DNA of 64,000 nt from Neolentinus lepideus HHB14362 ss-1 (lineage: Eukaryota; Basidiomycota; Agaricomycetes; Gloeophyllales; Gloeophyllaceae), in assembly GCA_001632425.1 (NCBI GenBank), contig KV425607.1, positions 147,556 through 211,555 of the forward strand. The letters are read 5' to 3'. Within the stretch, counting starts at the first letter, position 1, and each line of letters begins with the position of its first letter. This document shows positions 32,855 to 45,291 of this stretch, in pieces. A program made the position numbers and the translations under genes. The notes beneath the pieces were generated by a model, which saw only the letters and a list, made by a program, of their open reading frames with translations, was not told the origin of the DNA and ran no database searches.

Positions 32855-35800
32855 TTCGTGGTATAATGGAGGTTGTCCATACATTCACACATTTTATCCT
32901 ACATATTTTTTCCTTTCGCACGCGGTGTTTATTTGGTTGGATCTTCGTTGCATCCCGTACACTTTGGTATATACGCACCCCCCCTTCCCAAATTCTTTGT
33001 ATTTGGACATCGTCATCGCTCTTTTGTTATATTGTCGCCGTCAGCCTGTAGCATGCGTGTATAGCTTCGTCTGAAACAATATTTTCCACTCTGCTCTCGA
33101 TTGATTCCGCCGTTACATACTTAGTTCGCTCTCCGTACAAATGCTATGATAATGCTATTCTCTCTCTTTTGCCCGTTCGGTGCCAGCTCCGATTTCAGTT
33201 GTAGGACTACCCGCCCAGGCCTCAAATCAGAATACCGGTCTCATAGGTGTGGGAAGAGTTAAGGTTGATCACGGCGATGATCGGACTGTAGACCTATCCA
33301 CGAGATATCTGTACTTGTAGCGTTTGCATCACGGGTAGGACGTTCGACGACAAGGTGTATCGAACGTCAGTGAAGGGGAATAGAGCCCGGGATGCATCAC
33401 TATCGATGGTCACGGCGTGGCCATACTTTAACCTTATGGATCGTAAGCGGCGGTAAATAGTCAGCTTTGATAACTATACTCAGGAGGGCAGATCCGGCGA
33501 AACCTTAACTGGATCTTGCGTTACATCCAAGTGACTAGAATGATGGTATAAACCAAAGGATGTGAAACAATGGCCAGCGTGCGACGATTGGAAACCTAAC
33601 GCGGTCGCATTCCCAACAAGATTATGCCATCCCGCCCATGACGCTACCACCGGAACCAGTAAGTTCGTGAATGACATGCGCTAGGTCGCATATATTAAAG
33701 TTCGCTGCGATTGCCGAATTTGCCATCGGGATGGAAGCAGAGAAGCGCCGGATTTGCTCCCGCGTGGCCAGACGCAAGTCCGCGTGTACTGTATAGTAAA
33801 TGGACGCCACGAAGTGTCTGAAGAAGCGTATTCATAGCCTGGCGGTGGTTCTCCGGTACCGATAATCCGCAATAGGTATACTTGCATTGACGAGAGTCTA
33901 GCTGTAGAAAGAGCGGGTGATTGATGGACGGACAACGAGGGCCAGTGTACAAGCGGTATTGTGGCGCGGACGATGTAGAGGGTGAATGCAGAGTATGAAC
34001 GCGATCGATGTCCTAGAAAAACTCGAGCCCTGTTCGCGAGGTCTTGTATATGCTTTGAGGGGTCATTCCAGCCATTCAGTGGCCCAACACCATCCCCGTC
34101 GTGAATGAAACAGAAGCCACTCTATTCGTGGATTATGGCTTCATTGTCAAAATTTGTTGGAGCCGTGAGTACCTCTGACCTATTCTTGAGCATGACAGTG
34201 CGTGTCAGAAGGCTTGGACCGGCCGATAGACATCCTTTATCGATGTTCCCGAGCAAAAGCAGGTCGCGAACTGGAACTCTAGAAAGCGGTACCAGTACAA
34301 GGTGAGCGGAGATGAGCGCTAGGTATTATGGTCTCTCCAGCGAGACTAATAGGCCATGGTGAGCAGCAAACGCCGGGGGCGTATCCCAGCATTCGCCAGC
34401 TGACAGCAAAGCAGACGTTGAACGGTACCACGCCACATATATGGTCACGGTTAAGCATCACGAGGGTTCTCACCTGCCATTGCGCTGCACATCCACGGGC
34501 GAAGCGACACCCGGGGAATTCTAACCATCGGCAAAGAAGCCACCACAAATGAATGCCAGAACCAGGACGTAAAGCAGGCACCAAGGTTCCTACCAGTGAA
34601 TGCTTCGAGGATTTCCGCTTTCCCCACACGCGGAAATCCCGGCGCTTTTTCCAGACAAAGTGCCGTCCGAAATGAAGGTCTTTCTCTTCCACGGGGAGTG
34701 GTCTGTCGCGGGGACTCGTGAGCCGGGCGTAGCAGGCAGTGAAGTATTAGAAGATGTCCGGGGTAAGTTACCGGTGAGTCGTTCGAACGAAAGGTCAGGC
34801 ACCGTAATCTCGGGGCTTGTGACATGGTGTGGGCCAGCTGTCCACTGGGAGGAGGGCTATTGATCTGGACGATACCGCAGAGCTCGCCATCGACGCCACC
34901 TCGTACGCTGGCTAAGTTTCACTTGATGGCGACGCAGACGTCGCTCAATGCGAATCCCCGTCCACTTCGATACACCCAAGATAGCCATGTCGGAAATTCG
35001 AGATGTCTGAGTAAGCACAAGGTTCTCTCGCAGATCGACCTCAAAAGAGTGTGTCGTCACGAAGATACACCACTCCGTGTCCAGAAGGGGCATGGTCGGT
35101 CTCCATGAACGTTGCGGTCGAGAAGATCGCGGATAAACAGGATCTGAAATTATAGCAATTCCATCGTTCGTGTAGAAATAACAGCACAGTGCAGGCAACC
35201 AAGATATGAGTAACGCCGAACGCCAAGAGAAATCGCGCTAGACCTGGCGACCGAGGAGCTGATACGTCCAAAGCTGATCTAGGACTCAGATGAGGTGCCA
35301 GTCACTACGACTTCGCCGCTCCGAGAGGGACTTCGTCCTGACTCTGAGCTCGTTGGAACTTGCGGGCTGTGTGGCATGGTCTGTGCAACGTGATGTATCC
35401 AGAGCCAGACCAAGACCAAGTGATGGCAGTACTTCTGGCGGGTTCAGGAGTGATAGGCTTCAGTCGTGAAGATCGTCGGAGTGATAAGGTCGCGAGGGTC
35501 CACTCTAGCTTGACGCCTGCTAGAACAAGATAGTGGCACTAGACATAGGCATATTTATAGAGTAACCTATGCCGCTCCATGATCGAGAATCAGAATGTTG
35601 ATTTCGTGGAGTAAATGAAACCAATACGCAGCGATGAGAAATCTGCCACAAGCGTAGAGCGACGTACAAGGTTCAGAATAGCTTCTGCGCCAGGGACTGT
35701 GGATGCCGCCGCGCCGAGATGAAATATCAGAGGCCCGAACAAAGAGACTCTTACGATAGTTCGCCCACAACAAAACATCCTCTCCAGTCCGAGTAGCGTT

Positions 35801-37708
35801 CACCATCGCGAGCGACTAGGGGCAAAACAGATATCGCTGTGCTGCGTACACGCTGAGATGAAATTTGTTCCATTCGTACTCAGATCCACAAGCCGAGCTG
35901 TACGTGTCTTCATAAGATTAATATTTACGTCCCAGATGCAAGAACGCGCCGCGCTTGCTGGCCGTGACGTCTATAGCAACGCCACTCCAGCACCAGCTTT
36001 ATGGCGACGATTACGGCAAGTCCAGCGAGCAACAGAGGAGCCTCGCGATATGCTTTGCCTTGCGAAGATCGTCACCGGGCGATCAGGTCTTGAAGTCGGA
36101 CCGAGACTGCGCAAGGTTGAGCCGAGGAGAACAGGTCAGCGCATCCAGTACTACCTCGCATGTGCGAAGGTAGCGCCATCTACCTGCGTTGACACCAGCG
36201 ATAGCAACATTCCCACCGGCATTCTGTCAATATGGAGGCACTGAGTGCATTGCATAGCGAGGGCCCCAAGAGATAGCAGCATGTCAGTGCCGGTGGCCAA
36301 GCATTTCAAAATCCGAACAGGCTAAGATCGAAGAAGTTTGTTGGACAGGATGGGTTCTCCTTCGTCATGCTATTGTTGTGTCTTGCTACAAGTAGCTCGA
36401 ATTCCATCTTGAAGCAATAAAGTACTTCATTGTAGGAAGACCAAGCCCGGTGCAGCTTAGGTCCGTCCGTAGTCGATGAGTCCAGGGGGATTTTGCCTTT
36501 GAGCAAATAACGCTGTTGTCGAAAATGTTCTTCGAGACTTGAGAAATCAGAGAGAACTTCGAGGGCAGGCATGCTCGCGCCACTTTCGTGATACGCCTTC
36601 CACATCAGTTATAACGTTGTGATGGCCCGTTTAGCCTGTTATACCAAATTAGAGATGATCTGTGTATGATCCACATTTCCGCCGATAAACGTCCGTTTGC
36701 TGTGTTCAATAGGCAAGGCAGATCGCACCGGCGAGTATAACAGGGTGGAGATGCGCGCGGAGATAGGCTATTACAAATTGGATGCGCAGTGAACGGACGA
36801 GAGCGCACTCCGAGGGCAACCACAGCAAATACACGGCAGTACCTTGATTGATGGTCTTGCTCAGCAAGATTGGGCAGATTAGCCTGAAGCGGGCAGACGG
36901 AGGTTTTTCAAGGGCTGCGACACCTTTCTGGCGGGCTTGCTGATGGAAAGGAGGGCTTCACATCGGCGGAGCACCCGCGACGATGTTCGAGGCTTCGAGC
37001 TCTGACGCAGATTGCCGCTGCTGGGGCTCAGGCTGGGAGATGGAAGTACCAGAACAATGTATAGCAGGTTGGCATATGGACTGGATGCATCCGCGGTGGG
37101 CCTGGCATCTGCGCCAGCGGTGACGCCCGAGAGAAAACAGAAGAGCCTGCAGTCACCATGACGCTTGGTGTGTCGAATGCTGCGAAACGAAATACACGTA
37201 CAGGGTCATTTGGAAATTGCGGGTCGAGCAGGCCTGGCCCCGTTGCCTGGATCGTGCAAGACGACCTGTATGTTATCTCGAGGGAAATGCTGTGCAGGCC
37301 TTGCTGCAGGCAGGCCGCCGAGAGAGGACCCGGCGGCAGCGATCGATAAACGGAGGAAATTGCTACGGGGCTGTCACGGAAGCTGAACGCGCGGAGACCC
37401 GCCAGACCACTACGCCGGCCGAATTAAGGCAGCTGCTCCGGGCCGGCGGTACGTTGCTCGGCATTCCGGGGCATTTCGCCGGACGGAGAATATACACCAC
37501 TTTGTGGCCTGCAAAAATGAGTCCAGGCTTATTATATCCTCTGCTCTTCGCGCTGCTGCATTTCATCCCTCTCTCCCCCGTCGCCCACCGTCCAGGCGCC
37601 TGTTAAGCTTTTGTTGGCTTGATACGGCAGACTTCGGTTCCATTACAGCATTACAGCTAGATTCACAGGCGATCCGAACAGGTTACCCCCGTGCTTGTGG
37701 CTATCACT
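32855..37708. other. Gene-poor 4.8-kb stretch with coding debris
   Basis: No intact gene was found. 32855-33470 is AT-rich likely 3' sequence of CCR4. 33480-34010 has two overlapping minus-strand frames (for example LVPVVASWAGWHNLVGNATA and REQIRRFSASIPMANSAIAA), either of which may be fossil. 34050-35060 has plus-strand coding traces, described separately. 35270-36850 carries scattered minus-strand runs such as FSSLEEHFRQQRYLLKGKIP (about 36540-36480) with no joinable neighbours. 36850-37690 is GC-rich without a convincing frame and must contain the arrestin gene promoter. Confidence 0.45.
34050..35060 (+). pseudogene. Unidentified decayed multi-exon gene traces
   Basis: Coding-like pieces in order on the plus strand are: QWPNTIPVVNETEATLFVDY with GFIVKICWS ending at a GTGAGT donor (34158); FIDVPEQKQVANWNSRKRYQ ending at a GTGAGC donor (about 34302); HHEGSHLPLRCTSTGEATPG followed by stops; PSEMKVFLFHGEWSVAGTRE to about 34765; and AIDLDDTAELAIDATSYAG followed by TAA near 34912. 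Preserved donors with in-frame stops inside exons suggest a former intron-containing gene. The family was not recognised. Confidence 0.35.
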
Positions 37709-40209
37709 ATGCCATTCAGTCTGACCAGACCCCCTTCTCCATCACGGAGTGACCGAGAGAACCACTCGCAGCATCCGAACGATGTCGATTCTCTATCTTC
37801 TGCCCTACACGCGGCTCTGGGTGGAGTCGCTGCTACTCCCTCCCACCCTCCTGACTACGACAACATGTACGCCGAGGAGAAAGCCCACCATTCCAGTCTC
37901 GATATCGTCGTAAACTCGGACACGCTCTTCCTCAAGGGCACCGGCGTCGATGTGGAACCCGCTCTCCTGTCCGGGAACGTCGTGCTGCACTTGACCGAGC
38001 CGACCTCCATCAAAGAAATCACCCTCGTCTTCAGAGGCAAGGCACGCTTGCCCAACGCTGCAAACGAACCGTGCGTCTTCCCTTTCGTCATCTACGCGTC
38101 GCTTAACGTCTAATGTCCCCTCATCACGTCCCTCATCACATTAGGCTATCATTGAATTCCTCACCCCTGACGTATCTCGTATGCAGTCATGATTGGTCGT
38201 TCCTGGAAGGGGAGAAGAAACATAGTCACACACTCAAGGCTGGGCGTCACCTCTTCCCCTTCCAGCTGCAGGTTGGCGGCTCGCTGCCGTCCAGCCTCTT
38301 CACGACCGTCCTGGGTGGCGCATCTGTGCACTACAAGCTTCGGGCCGTTGCAGTGCGCCCAGGTCTGGCGCACAACTTGCAGGCTGTCACGCCCGTCACG
38401 ATTATGCGGTCATTGGCGTCTGAAGCCCTTGAATACCAGCAAACGCTCGAAATCGAAAACACATGGCCGGAAAAGATCATGTACTCCATAATGATTCCCC
38501 ACAAAGCGTGGGCTGCCGGAGACAAGCTGATTGCCATTGTCAAGTTCTCCCCCCTGGCCAAGGGAGCACGAGTGCTGAATGTGAACACAACTGTCAACGA
38601 GACTATTAAACTTTATCTCCGCGCAGGCTGCCAGGAGAACACGCGCGTCATCTCCACGACCAAGCACGAGATTTCTAATGGTCGAGCGGTCTGCATAGAA
38701 GAGTACCACAACCGGTTCCGCATCCCTCTGCTGCAGGGCAATACGCACGTCTCCCACCGCGGATCCAAGTCCGTGCCCTCAACGCCGCATGCTAGCGCTG
38801 ATTCTACCTCGGCCCCATCCTCATCCACTGGGCTGGGTTACTTCTCGCAAATGCACGGATCGAGTAATGGGGAGTCTCCACAGCCGCAGTTCCCAGTAGA
38901 AGCGGAAGCAGGCCCGTCTTCCTATTCTGCCTCCCACCCTCCCCACGAGCGCGCATTCATAGATCCGGACATTCCCGAAGAAACTCTGTCAACTGACGAT
39001 GTTGTCACAACCTTGGCAATTTCCATACCTCTCTCCGCCACACCCACGCACACCCTCGAGCCTATCATCGTGTCCCATCGGATACGTTGGTCTATCCTAA
39101 TCGGCAATCTTGACGGGCACACGTCTGAATTACGATGTTCCTTACCTCTGCACATACTTGATCATCGGCTATTGGAGGAGGCCCGAGCGGCGACGGCTGC
39201 GACGCGGCGGCTGCTACTCGGAGCGGCGGAGGGCGGGAGCGAGGAAGATGAGGAAGAGGTCGAGTTGCCAAGCTACCCTGCGCACGTACGAGATCGGGTG
39301 GCGGACCCGTACATGCAGGAGGGTTCGTACACTGTCGCGAACCCGTACGCTGCGTCTGGCGCGGTGACACCTTCAACACACGGGCTGCCCTCGGGTTCGC
39401 GGACGCCATACGCTGTATCCTCGGGCATCGCGTCTCCCTCTCCCGACGATCGGTTGGCGCAGGCGATCGCATCCGGATCGACGCCACCGATGCAGAACTC
39501 GGGCACCAGTGTGCCCCTTGATCTGGTGAACTCGGAGCTCCTCGCATCGCTGGCGCAGCACAATCAGGAGGTCGGACTGTCGCCCACGACATCGACGAAC
39601 AGCCCGCCCGAGTCCGTGTCGGCGAGCCGGCCACCGAGTCGCGGGGGCAGCAGGCGGCAGAGCCGGCGGCCCAGCCGCGCGTCGTCGCCCGAACGCAGCG
39701 GGTCGCACACACCGCACGAGACGTACGTGCACAGCGGATCGGTGAACCGCGGTGCGCACGGGCTGTTCCACATGTCAATGAAGCCGTTCACGTCGCTCAC
39801 TTCGACATTCTCGCTCGGGTCGAGGAACCACACACCACAGGCCTCGCACGCGCCGAGCCACTCTGCGTCGTCGCAGGATCTGACGAGTCTCCGGAACCAG
39901 AGCCAGAATCAGAATCAGAACCAGAATCATAACGGACACAGCTCGCATTCGATGCCTATTACCCCTGGTGGCGTGATCCATGATCCCAACTCTGGACCCG
40001 GGTTGCTCCATCGAGCGTTCACTGAGGTCCCGGATTACGAGAGTGCGTCCCGGCCTGGTGGTGGGCTACCCCCTCTCTCGAGTCTCACTGGGCTGCCGTC
40101 GTATGAGGAAGCGGAGCGCGCTGATAGGTCCTCGAGTGATGGCGATCTCGCTGCGCGTTTTGCCCAGGCTCGAGCGCGGACCGTTATGACGAGCGGTCTT
40201 CGGTCATAG
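37709..40209 (+). CDS. Arrestin-related trafficking adaptor (Rod1/Aly-type, fungal ART)
   Basis: Fungal alpha-arrestins recruit Rsp5-type ubiquitin ligases to plasma-membrane transporters. Exons 37709-38070 and 38145-40209 give 808 residues in frame, joining NEP to LSLNSSPLTYLVC. The arrestin N-domain shows SLDIVVNSDTLFLKGTGVDV, SIKEITLVFRGKARLP, HDWSFLEGEKKHSHTLKAGR and LFPFQLQVGGSLPSSLF. The C-domain follows with SASEALEYQQ-like strands, HTLEPIIVSHRIRWSILIGN and LRCSLPLHIL. PxY-type sites for a WW-domain ligase are present (ELPSYPAHVRDRV and GLPSYEEAE), and the long tail is Ser/Pro-rich and disordered. Two other ATGs upstream are out of frame. The gene looks intact; the transporter partners are not predictable. 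Confidence 0.88.
39900..39933 (+). repeat. CAGAAT-type hexanucleotide repeat in the arrestin tail
   Basis: Five to six near-perfect CAGAAT/CAGAAC units encode an Asn-Gln run in the disordered C-terminal tail. It is in frame and likely length-variable. Confidence 0.8.
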
Positions 40210-40890
40210 CGAGCGTCTAGCAAATTTTGCCCTTGGGCGGAGTGTGGTATAGTAGAGGACACTTCCTTTTTTTTCGGTATTGTTGTGATGCAGCGCACCT
40301 TTGTGCAGTAGTATTCCGTTGTTATTTGTCATCCAGCTCATAGACACTAGATTCGATGGGAACGACCCATGCAGATTGCATTCAGGCACAAATGTACGAC
40401 TCATGACCCCTTATATAGATTTCTGCAGACCTTATCTGCAATATTTATTGGTTCTTCGTGTTCAGCCCTCTCACAATCACGACGCTGCTTGTTACTATGA
40501 GAGTAGAAGTAGAACACGCGGATCTTGCAGCATGTATTATTAGGTGTATTCATAAGCGTGGCGTTTAGGTGGAGCTTCAGAGCGTTGTGGAGCAGTGCTT
40601 CATCTATCAGCCGTATTTTCTGATCTGCGGCGAAGCAAGACATTATCTTCACTGCATATGCTGTGCATGCTGCGCTTCTCTGAGCTAAAAAATTTGCTTC
40701 CGCTTTCACAACTCCGAGCACGGCTGAGGTGGAGTGGAGAAGAGTGTTGTATAGCAAATGAACAACTGTATATGCACAGCATATTCTACCTGTGTAGAAT
40801 AACACGAATTAAACCGAGCGAGAAAACACAAGAAGCATGAGTAGATGATCGAATGCCCAGGTAGGATTCAGGTAAGCCAAACTTCGACTA
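40210..40890. other. Intergenic between convergent 3' ends
   Basis: AT-rich spacer between the arrestin gene (plus) and cytochrome c peroxidase (minus). Short frames on both strands have no recognisable content. Confidence 0.5.
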
Positions 40891-42462
40891 TTACTTAGAC
40901 TCCGACTGCTCGTCGATGGTCTTCATGATCCAAGGCTCAGTGGTAGCCCACTGGTTCTCGGGGACACCGAGCTCAAGCAGCTGGGAGAAGACCTTGGCGA
41001 AGCTGTCATACGGTTAATGCGAGCTGATCCTAGGGCGCCATGACGAACATGCTTACTCCTTGAACCACAGCTCCTGGTCATCAGCGTAGGCCTTGGCGTA
41101 CTTCTTGAAGCTCTTGTCCTGAGTAAGTACATAGTCCGTACTGCGGAGGAAAAGAGCAAAATTTTAGCGGTCCAAAAATTCTGCAAAGGCCAGGAAGTAT
41201 TACTTACGGCAGCATCATGAGGGTACCGGTCTTCTTGTCCGCGAGCTGTTTGGGGCCATTCCACTTCCTCCATACCCACTTCTCCTCGAACAGGAGCTTA
41301 TAGTAGTCGTTGGTCACGGTCGTCGGGGAGAAAGTCCAAGGTCCTTCGAAGCCAGAGCTAGAAAGAAATGAACGACGAAGACGGAGTTTATACACGTTGC
41401 CACATACCGGTCAGAGTGGCAACGTCCAAGAGCGTGAGCACCAGAGAGCGCGACGATTTCCTGGTCATTGAAACTATCCAACTGTGTTAGAGAACCTTTT
41501 ATTTGAGATGAGATTCAGACTCACCCCATGCGGTAGAAAATGCTTCGCAAGTGGTCAGCACCCTGTGAACCATCGGGGAGACGACCGTCCGGAGTACAGT
41601 CCTTATCGAAACCGTCGATACGCCCGGACCTCCATGGGATCTTGGGACCTTGCATTTCCTACACGGCATCAGGATCAGTGGGCTACTTATTTTATTTGGT
41701 TTCATAACCCGTACTTGAATGGCGCAGACGCCGCCGAGAGTCCAGAGGTCACCGTAGCTGATCCAGGGGAAGTCCTTCTTTATACCCTCCATCACACCAC
41801 GAGCAATGTGAAGACCCTTGTTACCACCGTGGAGAGACTCGGGCTCGAACCGCATGGTAGCGAAGTTGCTAAAAGTCGTCGAAGGTCATTATGTGGCGTA
41901 GTTGAGAAAACAGTGAGTGCGCTAACCTTCCGCCGGTGTTTGAAGCCTTGTCGTATGTACCAGAGCAGTGCCATGCCAGACGAACGAGAACGGGGCCGAA
42001 GGAACCGTCTACAAAATAATGAAGACTGAACCGGTGGAGGCGACGTAGTCATGCTTACCGTCGTATTCGCCGGCCTCGTCCATCACCTCAGCGATCTTGT
42101 TGTAAACCTAGAATCCACTTTAACACATGAAGCTCCTCCGCGTCAGTAGAGAGACAAACCTTTTGGTAGTCATCCTTGGTCGGTGTGAAGTTGGCTGCAG
42201 CCTTAGCAGCCTGAGCACCGTGCTTGAGAGTGGTCTGCGCCTCTCGAGCGGTGTCAGAGTTACTGTTCAGGACATAGTAGGCGATACCGCCTGCAATGGC
42301 GACCCCAGCACCAATTGCGCCCCAGAAACCGGTCTTGGAATCGGTAGATGCAGAGGGACCAGTCGCATATTTACGGAACTGGTTTCTCGCAGCCAACCTG
42401 GGAGGAGAGACAGCAGAGAAAGCAGCCTTGCATACGGGTGCCCGAAGCATCGAGAAAGACAT
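40891..42462 (-). CDS. CCP1: Cytochrome c peroxidase, mitochondrial
   Basis: This class I haem peroxidase detoxifies hydrogen peroxide in the intermembrane space using cytochrome c. The N-terminus has a basic presequence ([20 protein letters not shown]) and a membrane-type sorting segment ([19 protein letters not shown]). The distal haem-pocket motif [11 protein letters not shown] is built across an intron and carries Arg, Trp and His. [20 protein letters not shown] follows. The proximal region includes [20 protein letters not shown] with the axial His, then [20 protein letters not shown] and TDYVLTQD. It ends in EQSESK-stop at 40893-40891. About eight short introns are used. All catalytic residues appear present. 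Confidence 0.95.
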
Positions 42463-43385
42463 GGTTGTCTCTGTCGACGAGGTTGTCGAGGAGAGAAAAG
42501 CTGTTGGATGCTGGGGACTCGCTGAATTGCGGGGTCGGCTTTAGTACCGACCAATCCGGTAGTCAGCATTCGGAGTTTGCTTAGCCAATAGTCACGGGGC
42601 TGATCCGTAATGCTGTGGCGTATCTTTTTACCCTCAAACCGTCAAGAAAACATATGCATATGTTTTTCTTCTCGGTCGACGTACTGGCTTTGATTTCGAA
42701 GGTCGCTAAAATGCCGCGAAGCTCTTCAGAAGTCCCATCTCCCAGCTGAGAAACATTGCAGTGCTAAGAGCGTGGTCATTCTCTCCCTTACGTCCACCTG
42801 ACATCCCATTCAATTCAGTCCGTCTATAAGTGTCCTCCTGAGACTTTGTCGACTTCACTTTCGTGGGACAAGTCTGTGTTGCAGACGTCTCCCATGTCTG
42901 GCTGTGTCGCATTGCAACATCAGAGTCCCCCAGTGCACGCGGTCGATGGTCCTGCAATTTTTGTGTGATAAGGTTGCTGAACAGTGAGCTCTCCAGACGC
43001 TCACTGAGCCTCCCGCGATATTCCTGGTCGCGGCAGTATCTAATCCTGGTCGAGAGCGATCTGCCATGGTGACCCGCACATCGCCTCAAAACAGCCACGA
43101 AAGTATCAAGTATACCGTCGTCCATATATGATGCTTCTAGCGCTAATCCGCACAGGCTAGTTGACGGTTCCTATCGATTTTGCTACAGCTTAGTCGACAT
43201 CTATACTTTGTCGTTTACTCCCTCGGTTCTTCTCTAGGCTTCGAAATGACGCCCCAGCACAGGACCAAACGAAGCCATTTCTATACCTCGCTGGTGCACA
43301 GCTTCTAGCAGCCTATAAAGCCGCCACCCCCTGCGACTTTGGTTAACTAAACAACTCATCTCTCCTTCACTACATCCTCAGTACA
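42463..43385. other. Divergent promoter region
   Basis: Spacer between the cytochrome c peroxidase start (minus) and the DUF6699-like gene (plus). Frames inside show no domain. Sequence just upstream of 43386 holds a TATA box (listed separately) and a pyrimidine-rich leader; nothing comparable is clear on the peroxidase side. Confidence 0.5.
43314..43320 (+). promoter_or_regulatory. TATA box of the DUF6699-like gene
   Basis: TATAAAG lies 66 bases before the ATG at 43386, followed by a CT-rich segment (CATCTCTCCTTCACTACATCC) typical of fungal transcription starts. Confidence 0.65.
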
Positions 43386-44098
43386 ATGGCGACAGGTCAC
43401 GCAGCTTGGTTGCCGCAGGGGTGCTACCCGACTGTAGCGTATGGATATGGATGGTATGCTCCCTACCCTTACTACGTGCACCCTACGCCACAAGGTGTTT
43501 AGGCTTGCCCATTCGTCTCGCTATCTAAACACCGCTGACGCCACGACTCTCAGCCCTAGTCTACACATCCCCGCCCTTGTCTAAGTCGCCACGCTCTATC
43601 TTCCCCAATGTCAACAAGTATCTCGCAGTGGATACAACCCTTCTTAAATACGACGTGCGGAGGCCGCCCGATAAGGCCATTGACACGTCGTACTATTATC
43701 GCCTGTCGCAAAGAAGCGCTGGAGGGCGGAAGAACCTCACCACGCTTCATCTTATCTCCAAGGATTTCCCGTGGAGGTTTACCATCTACGGCAGCGAGAC
43801 GAAGCCGATTACCTGCGCGGACGTTTGGAAATCGCTCCACGATGGTCTCAACCAAGACATTGAGGACGCCGAGTGGGCAATTGTTTGCTCGTTCGACGAC
43901 CAGCGGCGGGGCGAGATCATGGAGGCCGCGAAGGGCCGATGTGGCGGTAGTGAGCTGCAGTTGAAGAGGATCGACTGGCTCGGCGACCGAATCGCCTTCG
44001 TGGGAGTCGAGGTCGATACGGATTTCGCTCAGTCGAGGTGCTTGCCTGGCGGTGATGACGGCCAGGAGACCTGGCTAGTGAGGTTCAGTCCGCTTTGA
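43386..44098 (+). CDS. DUF6699-like protein
   Basis: Exons 43386-43494 and 43554-44098 join in frame to 217 residues. The N-terminus is Tyr/Pro-rich (YGYGWYAPYPYYVHPTP). The compact C-terminal domain has the layout common to basidiomycete DUF6699 proteins: VNKYLAVDTTLLKYDVRRPP, a HLISKDFPWRFTIYG strand pair, CADVWKSLHDGLNQDIEDAE as the central helix, and IDWLGDRIAFVGVEV before a final Trp-containing strand (ETWLVRFSPL). Members are numerous in mushroom genomes and have no known role. A TATA box precedes the gene. The family call rests on my reading of the pattern. Confidence 0.75.
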
Positions 44099-44519
44099 TC
44101 TTGTACCGTCTGAGTTTTTCCGTTCATGGACAGCTGCATTTTCTTTACCGTTGTCACAAATGGTGTCCCATCTTCTTGTATTTGCGAGTATTGATACCCA
44201 TATATATCCCTCGCCCTCTGTATCGTTAGATTTATTATCTGTAATTTATGGCCCTTTAATGATATGAAGGAATCCAGGAATGTCTGTCTGGGTGTTCGTC
44301 CCGCATACATGACAACTCTTGTGCACATGGCAAAACTGCGTCTCGCTTTACGTCGAGGACGAAGTCTATGAGAGGTCATGCAATGCTATGTACGAGCGCG
44401 GGAGGTGAAGAATCGCCGGAGAAAAAGGGCGGGCGGGATGGCTTTATAGATGCACATTTCGCGTGTAGCACAGGCGTTATAAAGAGTGGACTAGAATCCA
44501 CTGCGTAGAGAGAAAAAAA

Positions 44520-44576
44520 TATTGAGCTCCGTAGAGCTGCCACTCTGGGTAAGCGTGTCATCCTTGTGCAGGGGCC

Positions 44577-44607
<31 letters not shown>

Positions 44608-44631
44608 TTCGTATGTCACCCCGAAGGGGAC
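44520..44631 (-). ncRNA. U6 spliceosomal snRNA
   Basis: The minus strand contains the unmistakable U6 core: AAATTGGAACGATACAGAGA with the ACAGAGA box, then AGATTAGCATGGCCCCTGC with the AGC triad, and AAGGATGACACGC. The 5' end folds as a UUCG-capped stem (GTCCCC-TTCG-GGGTGAC). Downstream of the core the sequence differs from the familiar human/yeast 3' domain and ends in an AGCTC-TACG-GAGCT hairpin before a T-run (44519-44513), the likely Pol III terminator. The 5' end is set by the stem and could be off by a few bases. Confidence 0.93.
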
Positions 44632-44639
44632 ATGAATGG

Positions 44640-45291
44640 ATGGGCGGAAGACAGCGCCACGGGCCCCCATGCGTATTTTGTTCCGCTGGCGGGTGACGCG
44701 TTTTGGGATTTGCTTCCATTCGGGACTTTCCGCTAGCGCTTAACTCTGCCTTCTGACTTCACGTCCCTCCCAACATTGAATCGAATATATATCCCCGTCT
44801 TTGGCGGCAGGTTGTAATCCCCTCACGTTGACAATGTCACTACTATCTCGACGCGCCAAACCCATTGCTCTATGCGACTGCTGGCCGGTTATCCGTCATT
44901 CTCGCGCTGCCTACGGTGGACACTCTCATCACTGTTCACGACTACGACCTAGCTCCGCCTTCCGGAGGGCGTTATCGAGTTCCTGGTAAACCTTTCACTA
45001 CTAGATTTTCACGCGTAAGAGAAACAAGGCGTACTAAGCTGTAGCTCCACATGATGGATTAGTGTGCCATACCAGGTGCAGGGTGTATGCAGTAAACATT
45101 GTCGACTGCCGTTGCTCGCATTGGCATCATGCGAAACGACGGTAGGTAAACTCGAGCTGTCTACCTGTACAGTGCACACTTAAAAAAGGAGTGTGATGTA
45201 CACACCACAAAACGACACAGTGTAACCATGTTTCTTACAACGTCGGGTCTTCGAGATGTCAGATATCACCGAGCAGTTGGAATTATTAATA
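44640..45291. other. Intergenic, no gene supported
   Basis: A plus-strand frame from about 44834 (ATGTCACTACTATCTCGAC) is short and unrecognised. The rest is the U6 upstream region and the 3' flank of the broken monooxygenase. Confidence 0.45.

Noticed and set aside
34279..34692. 137-codon minus-strand frame in the gene desert
   Set aside because: Cys/Trp/Arg-rich with no motif; the opposite strand shows better coding traces.
39092..39778. 228-codon minus-strand frame, Arg/Ala/Pro-rich
   Set aside because: It is the complement of the GC-rich arrestin tail; composition is explained by the real gene.
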